From: Candidatus Martarchaeota archaeon
GTDB lineage: Archaea; Micrarchaeota; Micrarchaeia; Micrarchaeales; CABMGC01
DNA: 5,333 bases
Direction of reading: 5' to 3'
Assembly: GCA_023487825.1 (NCBI GenBank)
Contig: JAMDBP010000034.1
Coordinates: forward strand, 1-5,333
A program made the translations under genes and the position numbers. Shown piece by piece: positions 1-5,249 of this stretch (the first letter of the stretch is position 1; every line of letters starts with the position of its first letter). The notes beneath the pieces were generated by a model. That model did not search any database. It was not told the origin of the DNA and was given only the letters and a program-made list of their open reading frames with translations.

Positions 1-15
1 GGCAAAGATGGCCAT
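1..15 (-). CDS. Possible 5' end of a leftward gene (very uncertain)
   Basis: On the minus strand an ATG at 15-13 opens a frame (MAIFA) that runs off the window. A TATA-like TTATATAA lies at 50-43 on the same strand, about the right distance for a leaderless or very short-leader transcript, which is common in archaea. Five codons cannot identify a product. The same bases could equally be the last codons of a rightward gene ending at TGA 37-39 or TAA 53-55, so this is only a flag. Confidence 0.15.
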
Positions 16-42
16 GAGAGGCACTTCCAATATATCTGACTG

Positions 43-50
43 TTATATAA
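43..50 (-). promoter_or_regulatory. TATA-like box, leftward
   Basis: TTATATAA is a perfect 8-base palindrome inside an AT-rich run (43-60). Its centre is about 31 bases from the ATG at 15 on the minus strand. It overlaps the T-rich tail of the possible terminator of the 395-residue gene, so it may simply be part of that AT-rich tail. Confidence 0.2.
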
Positions 51-80
51 TATAAAAATTAGCAGGTAATCGTAATTACC
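46..80 (-). terminator. Hairpin plus T-rich tract after the 395-residue gene
   Basis: Seventeen bases past the stop codon, GGTAAT (65-70) and ATTACC (75-80) form a 6-base-pair stem with a CGTA loop. Read on the minus strand it is followed after three bases by TAATTTTTATATT. Archaeal termination depends mainly on T-rich tracts, so the tract is the stronger evidence and the stem is supportive. No experiment is implied. Confidence 0.4.
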
Positions 81-96
81 TTCCGTAAATGCCGGC

Positions 97-1284
97 TCAT
101 TTCTTTTTTGATGGAGCAGTAGTTACGATAACATAATTGCCCGTTCCTTCCGCACGCACGTTATAAGCTCCTCCGCTTACAGCCCATTCTTTTGTGCCGC
201 TCATTATCAAAGGTTCTACTTTTTTATTGTTTATTTCGTATAAACTTAATACACCTTCAAGATTTTTTGACTTAACAACTTCATTATTGCCATAACCTGA
301 TATTGTAAGTCCCGTACTATCCTCATTATTGAATATCATATATGCCTTCTCCAGACCTTTTACGTGATAGGTAACTCTATCGAACACATGCATTTTCTCT
401 CTGTATAACATACCCTTTTCTGCAGGAAACTGGCCGAATTTTATAACTAAATTATCCCCTTCTTTCTTTGCAGTGATGTCCAGACCTATGCCTGCTGGAA
501 ATTCGATCTCCTGGGCATATTTGTTGTATACATAATAAACATTCCATCTCTTCTGCCCGTAATAGCCCTGATAACCTTTGCCCCGCATCAAGTGCGTTGG
601 ATTGTTCACAGGAGGTAATTTAGTGAAAGCATCTTCAACACCACGTTCCACTGCATTAAGGATCGAGGTTGATGGTAATTTGTATATCTCAGATGTATTC
701 AGATAGACGATACTATGGCTATAGCTTCCCCTAACTTCAAGTATATTCTGTACAAAAAGTGTCTGATCGCCGTTACTACTTACTACCTTTATGTATGTAC
801 TTAACGGTATTGAAAACTGATGCATTAAAGGAACATAATTGCTTGCCTGTTTACCATTCTTATAGTAATAAGATGTACCGTCAGCACTGTTCAGATAGAT
901 AGTACCAAAGACGTCATTTGTCCTTTTCCCTGAAGCAGTAATTATTCCTGTAGCCTGATATGGCCTTGTCATTTCCTCTGATATGGCCTTCGGTATTTCC
1001 ATAGTACGTTTCACTGATTTGTAAGTAGATATGCCTATGTCTTTTGAGGCCACCCCGAATCCCACTAACATTGCCCCTACGACGGCACCTTCAATTGCCC
1101 GCCCTATAATCTTTGCTGTCATCGAATGCTCAACAATATGTGACTTCTTATGCTCTTCTTGTTTGGGCTTCTGCTCCTCGCTTTCTTCTGCCACGCGTAC
1201 GTTTATGTTGCGTACCAAACGGTCCAACTCATCCGTTTCTATTCTTTTAACATTACTAATATCATTTCTTGGTTTGTATCTCAT
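97..1284 (-). CDS. Hypothetical membrane-anchored protein, 395 residues, function unknown
   Basis: I do not recognise this protein. Residues 1-55 are strongly charged (a Glu/Lys/Gln-rich run at about 33-48). Residues 63-79 form a short Gly/Ala-rich hydrophobic stretch carrying one Glu, a plausible but weak membrane anchor. Residues from about 110 to the end alternate polar and aromatic residues in a beta-strand pattern, with a Tyr cluster at 238-256 (seven Tyr). I see no cysteine and no nucleotide-binding or catalytic motif. It ends in PSKKK. If the segment spans the membrane, the charged N-terminus is probably cytoplasmic and the beta-rich part outside. The start is the ATG at 1284; its only ribosome-site candidate is a weak GGCGA about five bases upstream. 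It is divergent from TFB and stands alone. About half of its Arg codons are CGN, unlike TFB, where every Arg is AGA or AGG, so it may have a different history or expression level. Confidence 0.8.
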   Translation of the reverse strand: MRYKPRNDISNVKRIETDELDRLVRNINVRVAEESEEQKPKQEEHKKSHIVEHSMTAKIIGRAIEGAVVGAMLVGFGVASKDIGISTYKSVKRTMEIPKAISEEMTRPYQATGIITASGKRTNDVFGTIYLNSADGTSYYYKNGKQASNYVPLMHQFSIPLSTYIKVVSSNGDQTLFVQNILEVRGSYSHSIVYLNTSEIYKLPSTSILNAVERGVEDAFTKLPPVNNPTHLMRGKGYQGYYGQKRWNVYYVYNKYAQEIEFPAGIGLDITAKKEGDNLVIKFGQFPAEKGMLYREKMHVFDRVTYHVKGLEKAYMIFNNEDSTGLTISGYGNNEVVKSKNLEGVLSLYEINNKKVEPLIMSGTKEWAVSGGAYNVRAEGTGNYVIVTTAPSKKK

Positions 1285-1329
1285 TATAGTCGCCAGGATT
1301 TATTCTTCCTTACAGTATGCTAGTAAAAA

Positions 1330-1337
1330 AATTAAAA
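1330..1337 (-). promoter_or_regulatory. Weak candidate TATA box for the leftward 395-residue gene
   Basis: Read on the minus strand this is TTTTAATT followed by a T-run. A start point about 26 bases on would fall near 1308 and leave a leader of roughly 24 bases before the ATG at 1284. It departs from the TTTAAATA form seen elsewhere in the window, and another AT box (TATATATA, 1369-1376) lies further upstream, so the assignment is tentative. Confidence 0.25.
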
Positions 1338-1414
1338 CTGTCAAGTGCTGTTAAGAGAGCCATTCTGCTATATATACCTTTTGCTTCAGAGGATAGGCCT
1401 TCTTGCGAAGTATA

Positions 1415-1430
1415 CCGAAACCTTTAAATA
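1415..1430 (+). promoter_or_regulatory. Distal BRE/TATA promoter upstream of TFB
   Basis: TTTAAATA at 1423-1430 is preceded by CCGAAACC, a purine-rich stretch where the TFB-responsive BRE is expected. A start point about 26 bases from the box centre would lie near 1453, giving a leader of about 77 bases. The box and the next nine bases match the L30e promoter at 4430 in 16 of 17 positions, which strengthens both calls. Confidence 0.55.
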
Positions 1431-1463
1431 TCTTATTATGCCCTTATTGATTGCTTATTTTGA

Positions 1464-1477
1464 GAAAGATTTAAAAG
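1464..1477 (+). promoter_or_regulatory. Proximal BRE/TATA promoter upstream of TFB
   Basis: TTTAAAAG at 1470-1477 follows the purine-rich GAAAGA. Transcription would start near 1500, leaving a leader of about 20-30 bases before the GTG candidates at 1521 and 1530. This fits a short archaeal leader better than the distal box; both may be used. Confidence 0.5.
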
Positions 1478-1518
1478 TATATCTCATGTTTCGGGATTGC
1501 AATAACATTATGTTTAAC

Positions 1519-1523
1519 AGGTG
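1519..1523 (+). promoter_or_regulatory. Ribosome binding site that decides the TFB start
   Basis: AGGTG matches the archaeal anti-Shine-Dalgarno core and lies six bases before the GTG at 1530. It contains the alternative GTG at 1521, which itself has no purine-rich site upstream. This favours 1530 as the start. Confidence 0.5.
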
Positions 1524-1529
1524 TTAAAA

Positions 1530-2579
1530 GTGGCAAAATCAAGTAAACCTACAAAAAAGAAACAGATAAGTGTAAGCAGACCTACGGTAGCGACTCATCC
1601 TAGAACGGTAGAGCTGAGCGATTCTGTAGAGGTCAGCGTGCCCCCTGCCCAGGAAAAAAGAGATATGGGCAGCACTACAAAGAAGTGTCCTAGCTGCGGA
1701 TCTATGGAAATAATCTTTGACAATGAAAGGGGAGAGTATATCTGCAACAGCTGCGGACTGATAATAGAAGAAAATGTTACCGATACAGGACCGGAATGGA
1801 GAGCATTCGATGCTGATCAGAGGAATGCAAGGGCAAGAACCGGTGCTCCAATAAGATATATGAAGCCGAACAAGGGCCTTGTCACCGAGATAGATATGTA
1901 TAATAAGGATATAAGAGGGACAAAGCTTCCTTCAAAGAGACAGGCACAACTTTACAGAATGAGAAAGTGGCACAAGAGGGCAAGCATAGCAAGTTCAAGC
2001 GAGAGGAACTATCTTGTAGCTCTTCCTGAACTAAACAGAGTGGCAAGCTATCTGGGGCTTCCGGAGAACATAAGGGAGCAGGCGGCTTTGCTATACAGGC
2101 AGTGCGTCAAGAATAATCTTATAAGAGGAAGGCCTATAGAGACGGTGGTTAACGCTGCTCTATATGCAGTATGCAGAAGCGCAGGCATGCCAAGGACCCT
2201 TGATGAGATAGCGAGCATATCAGGTGCGCCTAAGAAGGAGATAGGAAGATCCTTCAGGGTGATAGCGCATGAGCTTCATCTGAAGGTGCCTCTGACAGAT
2301 CCGTCAAGCTACGTACCGAGATATGTATCTGCACTTAAGCTAAGCGAAGAGGCGCAGGAGAAGGCAAACCAGCTTCTGAAGCAGGCTATGAAGAAGGGCC
2401 TTGTCAGCGGAAGGAGCCCTACTGGAGTATCTGCAGCTGCTGTATATATCGCAGGCGCCCTTGTAGGAGAGAGAAGGACGCAGAAAGAGGTTGCGGATGT
2501 TGCAGGGGTTACAGAAGTGACAATAAGAAACAGGTACAGGGAGCTCAAGAAGGAGCTTGAAATAGATGTAAACCTGTGA
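1530..2579 (+). CDS. tfb: Transcription initiation factor IIB (TFB)
   Basis: TFB binds the TBP-TATA complex, reads the BRE and recruits RNA polymerase. From the GTG at 1530 the protein has 349 residues. A zinc ribbon uses C53, C56, C72 and C75 (CPSCG and CNSCG). The B-reader and linker follow, with the typical PEWRAFD (about 88-94), RTGAP and KGL motifs. Two cyclin-like repeats cover about 160-250 and 260-345; the second ends in a helix-turn-helix (RTQKEVADVAGVTEVTIRNR) that contacts the BRE. All expected parts are present, so it should be functional. The oddity is a basic and polar tail of about 50 residues before the zinc ribbon, where most TFBs have 10-15. Starting at the ATG at 1665 would give 304 residues, close to the family norm, but the 5' stretch has the same AGA/ATA/AGC codon habit and sits just after two TATA boxes, so I keep it. 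The GTG at 1521 is the longest option (352 residues). Confidence 0.95.
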   Translation: MAKSSKPTKKKQISVSRPTVATHPRTVELSDSVEVSVPPAQEKRDMGSTTKKCPSCGSMEIIFDNERGEYICNSCGLIIEENVTDTGPEWRAFDADQRNARARTGAPIRYMKPNKGLVTEIDMYNKDIRGTKLPSKRQAQLYRMRKWHKRASIASSSERNYLVALPELNRVASYLGLPENIREQAALLYRQCVKNNLIRGRPIETVVNAALYAVCRSAGMPRTLDEIASISGAPKKEIGRSFRVIAHELHLKVPLTDPSSYVPRYVSALKLSEEAQEKANQLLKQAMKKGLVSGRSPTGVSAAAVYIAGALVGERRTQKEVADVAGVTEVTIRNRYRELKKELEIDVNL

Positions 2580-2585
2580 AATTAC

Positions 2586-3002
2586 ATGGATAGGATTTCT
2601 TTTATTTTCTTATCCTTTATTCTTTTTTATTCCGTTTATTCGGCTAGCGCAGCCTCTCCTGCATACACCATGATGACTGCAAACCAGAGCATAAGGAACG
2701 CTACAGCCTATCTGCAGACTGTTAATGAGAGCGGCTATCTTATCTTTTATCCTTCCAATCTCTCTGCCGCATACGCATATCTCAACAAATCAGAAACCGC
2801 TTATTCGCATAATTCCCCTGCGCTTGCTGTAGAGTATTCGGATAAAGCCCTTTTCTTTGCAAGGAGCTCTTATTTACAGATAAATTATTATAGAACCGTT
2901 TCTATAGTAGTTATGCTTATCTTCACGGCAGTTATCGGTTTACTTCTTTACAGGCTCATGAAGCCTGTGAAGATTACCACATCAAAGAGACGCAAGAGAT
3001 GA
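2586..3002 (+). CDS. Small secreted/anchored membrane protein, 138 residues, function unknown
   Basis: No family is recognised. Residues 1-22 look like a signal peptide (a hydrophobic FIFLSFILFYSVY core, then SASA before a likely cleavage site). Residues 24-104 form a polar, Tyr- and Ala-rich outer domain whose second half (about 60-97) reads as a helical hairpin with regularly spaced Ala, as in TPR-like helical repeats. A single membrane helix spans about 105-124, and the tail KPVKITTSKRRKR is strongly basic, placing the C-terminus in the cytoplasm. Five N-X-S/T sequons (N33, N38, N47, N58, N67) crowd the outer domain, suggesting AglB-type N-glycosylation, although this is a prediction. The ATG lies six bases after the TFB stop with no strong ribosome site, and its TGA overlaps the malic enzyme ATG, so co-transcription and translational coupling are likely. 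Confidence 0.8.
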   Translation: MDRISFIFLSFILFYSVYSASAASPAYTMMTANQSIRNATAYLQTVNESGYLIFYPSNLSAAYAYLNKSETAYSHNSPALAVEYSDKALFFARSSYLQINYYRTVSIVVMLIFTAVIGLLLYRLMKPVKITTSKRRKR

Positions 3003-4309
3003 GAGATGATTTTTTGGACAACAAGGAAAAGGCCCTTAAGGAACACATAAGGCATAATGGAAAGATAGAGACGGTGTCAAAGGTAAGAATAGACTGTGCT
3101 GAAGATCTTTCCGTGTATTATACGCCAGGTGTGGCATATGTCTCAGAAGCGATAAAGAAGGACATAAACACAGCTTATGACTACACCTCAAAGTCAAATA
3201 CGATAGCCATAGTCACAGACGGTACAAGAATACTGGGGCTTGGGGACATAGGACCGGAGGCAGGACTTCCGGTAATGGAGGGAAAGTCTCTTCTTTTCAA
3301 GAGATTCGGAGGCGTAGATGCTGTTCCAATCTGCCTTTCGACAAAGGATGAGGACGAGATAATAAATATAGTCAAGGCGATAGCCCCTACTTTCGGCGGA
3401 ATAAACATAGAGGACATAAAATCGCCGAAATCGATAAGGATAGCAAACAAGCTTTCAACAGAGATAGACATACCTGTCTTTCACGATGACAGGCAGGGAA
3501 CAGCTGTAGCTGCGCTTGCAGCGCTGATAAATGCGCTCAAGGTCGTGGGCAAGGGCAAAGGTGCAAAGGTAGTTATAAACGGCGCAGGAGCCGCAGGAAT
3601 AGGCATTGCAGAACTGATGCACCATTATGGTATGCGCAATATAGTGGTCCTTGATACAGAAGGTGCGATATACAAGGGAAGAAAGGAGAACATGAATGAA
3701 TTCAAGGAGCATCTTGCAGATATCACCAACAAAAAGCTTGAAAAAGGGACACTTAATGATCTTGCAAATGGAGCAGATGTACTAATAGGTGTTTCTGAGA
3801 GAGGAGCATTCACTACTGATATGATAAAGAGCATGAATCAGAAGGCAATAGTCTTCTCTCTTGCAAATCCATTTCCTGAAATAGAGTATGAAGATGCAAA
3901 GAAGGCAGGAGCTGCTGTTGTCGCAACAGGGAGCAGCGAATGGCCAAACCAGGTTAACAATGTGATAGCTTTCCCAGGTATAATGCGCGGCATGCTGGAT
4001 GCACGTATAAAGAGGATAAACAATGACATGCTGGTAGGAGCTGCACTGTCCATAGCAAAGAGCACCGGAAAGATAACCATAGAGCACATACTGCCAAGCA
4101 TATCGGATAAGGGCTTTGAGACAAGGATAGCGCCGTCTGTTGCTGGAAAGGTGGCAGATGCGGCTGCAAAGACAGGAGAGGCAAGGATAATGATAACTGA
4201 GCAGCAGGCAAAGAAAAGGGCAAAGGAACTGATACTAAGGTACAAGAAGGTCGAGAGATCGGCAACGAAGTATCCTTACCCCGAGTCAACCGCCCCTATG
4301 ATAAAGTGA
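2999..4309 (+). CDS. Malic enzyme (NAD(P)-dependent, decarboxylating malate dehydrogenase)
   Basis: It catalyses oxidative decarboxylation of malate to pyruvate and CO2 with a divalent metal and NAD(P). At 436 residues it matches the short prokaryotic form without a phosphotransacetylase domain. Visible motifs are YTPGVA (catalytic Tyr41), VMEGKSLLFK (catalytic Lys96), the metal-binding acids E138-D139 in IEDI and D163-D164 in FHDD, the Rossmann loop NGAGAAG (194-200) followed by VVLD (216-219), SLANPFPEI (287-295) and EWPNQVNN (314-321). Asp219 at the end of the second strand is compatible with NAD, but cofactor choice cannot be settled by eye. FHDD is followed by RQGTA, where I expect QHGTA or QQGTA. 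The ATG overlaps the upstream stop (ATGA), so it is probably translated by coupling. No other central-carbon gene is near; pairing with TFB is unusual. Confidence 0.95.
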   Translation: MRDDFLDNKEKALKEHIRHNGKIETVSKVRIDCAEDLSVYYTPGVAYVSEAIKKDINTAYDYTSKSNTIAIVTDGTRILGLGDIGPEAGLPVMEGKSLLFKRFGGVDAVPICLSTKDEDEIINIVKAIAPTFGGINIEDIKSPKSIRIANKLSTEIDIPVFHDDRQGTAVAALAALINALKVVGKGKGAKVVINGAGAAGIGIAELMHHYGMRNIVVLDTEGAIYKGRKENMNEFKEHLADITNKKLEKGTLNDLANGADVLIGVSERGAFTTDMIKSMNQKAIVFSLANPFPEIEYEDAKKAGAAVVATGSSEWPNQVNNVIAFPGIMRGMLDARIKRINNDMLVGAALSIAKSTGKITIEHILPSISDKGFETRIAPSVAGKVADAAAKTGEARIMITEQQAKKRAKELILRYKKVERSATKYPYPESTAPMIK

Positions 4310-4383
4310 ATGGTTTTTACAGCTGTGTTGAATGTAATATCCGTATAATTTTAGATGGCATTTAGCAAAAGCGCATTATTTTT
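4310..4383 (+). terminator. T-runs after the malic enzyme gene (probable termination zone)
   Basis: Five-T runs occur just past the stop (TTTTT from about 4314) and again at 4379-4383 within ATTATTTTTATC. Archaeal RNA polymerase often stops at such runs without a hairpin. The zone precedes an independent promoter, which fits a transcript boundary. The exact end point is not determined. Confidence 0.4.
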
Positions 4384-4400
4384 ATCATCAAAATTCAGAT

Positions 4401-4421
4401 GAATGATGGAAACGTTCATTC
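4401..4421. promoter_or_regulatory. Dyad GAATGA-N9-TCATTC beside the L30e promoter
   Basis: Perfect 6-base inverted arms (4401-4406 and 4416-4421) surround a 9-base spacer and end nine bases before the TATA box. It could be an operator, or a hairpin in the 3' end of the malic enzyme transcript. A second short ATTC/GAAT pairing (4393-4404) competes with it. No known regulator site is recognised. Confidence 0.3.
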
Positions 4422-4423
4422 GG

Positions 4424-4437
4424 TGAAGGTTTAAATA
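4424..4437 (+). promoter_or_regulatory. BRE/TATA promoter of the L30e-S12-S7 unit
   Basis: TTTAAATA (4430-4437) is preceded by the purine-rich TGAAGG, a plausible BRE. The predicted start point is near 4460, giving a leader of about 59 bases before the ATG at 4519. The following bases, TCTTTTTAT, are nearly the same as those after the distal TFB box. Confidence 0.65.
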
Positions 4438-4473
4438 TCTTTTTATAACTTACTCTCCAATATATCTTGTTTC

Positions 4474-4505
4474 TCTTTGACGGAGCATTACCGCTCTGCA
4501 GAAGA
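4474..4505 (+). other. Stem-loop in the L30e leader
   Basis: CGGAGC (4481-4486) pairs with GCTCTG (4493-4498), including one G-U pair, around an ATTACC loop. Flanking UUGA and CAGA form an internal loop, closed below by UCU (4474-4476) with AGA (4503-4505). GA on both strands recalls the kink-turns bound by the L7Ae/L30e family, but the 4-by-4 loop is not a standard kink-turn. The fold is weak and could be chance. Confidence 0.25.
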
Positions 4506-4518
4506 CGGCTTGATTGTT

Positions 4519-4812
4519 ATGAGCAACATTAGTAACGACATTAGGATTGCGGTTGACACCGGAAAGGTCAGCCTCGGCTACAAGGAAGTGGTCAGAGCTA
4601 TAGAGGACAACAGTGCAAAACTTGTAATAGTGGCACAGAAAGGAGAGAAGAACAGGATAGCTGACATAGAGCACCTGTGCAAGGTCAGCGGAATCAAGCT
4701 TGTGCCTTATGATGATAATTCTATTGAGCTCGGTGCAGTCTGCGGAAAACCGTATTCTGTAATAAGCCTTGCGATCATAGAACAGGGTAACTCAAAGATA
4801 CTGGAGTATTAG
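4519..4812 (+). CDS. rpl30e: Large-subunit ribosomal protein L30e (eL30)
   Basis: L30e is a small RNA-binding protein of the L7Ae/L30e/S12e fold found in archaeal and eukaryotic large subunits. The 97 residues show the family landmarks: IRIAVDTGKVSLGYKEV near the start, a KLVIVAQKG strand, and the C-terminal signature SIELGAVCGKPYSVISLAII. I chose the ATG at 4519 because archaeal homologues begin only a few residues before the AVDTGK stretch. The frame stays open upstream to a TTG at 4477 (111 residues), which is less likely. No good Shine-Dalgarno site precedes either start. It is the first gene of the ribosomal unit, has its own TATA box, and its TAG stop is shared with the ribosome site of S12. 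In many archaea it follows RNA polymerase A''; here malic enzyme is upstream. Confidence 0.93.
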   Translation: MSNISNDIRIAVDTGKVSLGYKEVVRAIEDNSAKLVIVAQKGEKNRIADIEHLCKVSGIKLVPYDDNSIELGAVCGKPYSVISLAIIEQGNSKILEY

Positions 4813-4816
4813 GTGA
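4811..4816 (+). promoter_or_regulatory. Strong archaeal ribosome binding site for S12
   Basis: AGGTGA, complementary to the archaeal 16S 3' end, begins inside the TAG stop of L30e and ends four bases before the TTG at 4821. It is the best ribosome site in the window and justifies the TTG start of S12. The overlap suggests that translation of the two genes is coupled. Confidence 0.75.
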
Positions 4817-4820
4817 ATAT

Positions 4821-5249
4821 TTGCCAAAAGGAGAATTTGCTGCAAAGGAACTTATAAAAAAGAGAAAGAAGCACCGCATGCTTAACAAGTGGTGGAAGAG
4901 AAAGTACTTCAAGCTTAAGAAGAAGTTCGACCCTGTCGGAACCGTTCCGATGGCAAAGGGCCTCGTGCTTCAGAAGTTCGTGCTTCAGCAGAAGCAACCT
5001 CACTCAGGTCTTATAAAGTGCGTAAGAGTGCAGCTCGTGAAGAATGGAAAGGTGGTCGGTGCATATGTGCCTTATGATGGTACGATAAACTTCATTGAGG
5101 AGCACGACGAAGTAACAATACAGGGTATGGGAGGCTCCCAGAGAGGACAGATGGGAAGCATACCTGGACTCAAGTATAGGGTCATCGCCATAAACGGCGT
5201 CGATGCCTTCCAGATAGTAAAGGGCAAGAAGGAGAAGCCTAAGAGATGA
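4821..5249 (+). CDS. rps12: Small-subunit ribosomal protein S12 (uS12)
   Basis: uS12 lies at the decoding centre and helps check codon-anticodon pairing. The 142 residues have the basic N-terminal extension of archaeal S12, then KQPHSGLIKCVRVQLVKNG (58-76), the archaeal INFIEEHDEV stretch (89-98), GSIPGLKYRV (112-121) and the KGKKEKPKR tail, close to the usual archaeal length. The start is a TTG supported by the AGGTGA site. Two conserved loops are altered: PNSA, near universal, reads PHSG (60-63), with the codon-contacting Pro and Ser kept; and the Asp of the GD(I/L)PG-type loop, equivalent to E. coli Asp88, is Ser113. The reading frame is intact and downstream of L30e, so this is probably the cell's working S12. 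In most archaea nusA separates it from L30e; here only eight bases do. Confidence 0.95.
   Translation: MPKGEFAAKELIKKRKKHRMLNKWWKRKYFKLKKKFDPVGTVPMAKGLVLQKFVLQQKQPHSGLIKCVRVQLVKNGKVVGAYVPYDGTINFIEEHDEVTIQGMGGSQRGQMGSIPGLKYRVIAINGVDAFQIVKGKKEKPKR

Noticed and set aside
1031..1354. 107-codon plus-strand frame
   Set aside because: Mostly antisense to the N-terminal part of the 395-residue gene. Its Ser/Thr/Cys-rich composition is typical of a shadow frame.
1399..1410. CTTC-TTGC-GAAG small hairpin in the TFB upstream region
   Set aside because: A four-pair stem of this size arises easily by chance, and it has no clear relation to a promoter or terminator.
1285..1420. Possible tRNA or small RNA gene in the divergent spacer
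   Set aside because: I find no cloverleaf elements (no GGTTCGA-type T-loop, no paired acceptor ends) and only AT-rich promoter-like sequence.
1345..1527. 60-codon open frame on the plus strand ahead of TFB
   Set aside because: It spans both candidate TATA boxes, has no recognisable sequence or ribosome site, and overlaps the TFB start region. It looks like chance in an intergenic stretch.
3838..4245. 135-codon minus-strand frame inside malic enzyme
   Set aside because: Fully antisense to a well-conserved enzyme, with no family features; other antisense frames in this gene are of the same kind.
4310..4348. Tiny frame beginning ATG GTT TTT just after the malic enzyme stop
   Set aside because: Only about 12 codons, no ribosome site, and it lies over the T-run expected for termination.
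4477..4518. TTG at 4477 as the L30e start (14 extra residues)
   Set aside because: Archaeal L30e proteins begin close to the AVDTGK stretch, which fits the ATG at 4519. No ribosome site supports the TTG, and the extra part coincides with a stem-loop.
4450..4674. 74-codon minus-strand frame over the L30e start
   Set aside because: Overlaps the L30e promoter leader and coding region in antisense and shows no conserved motif.
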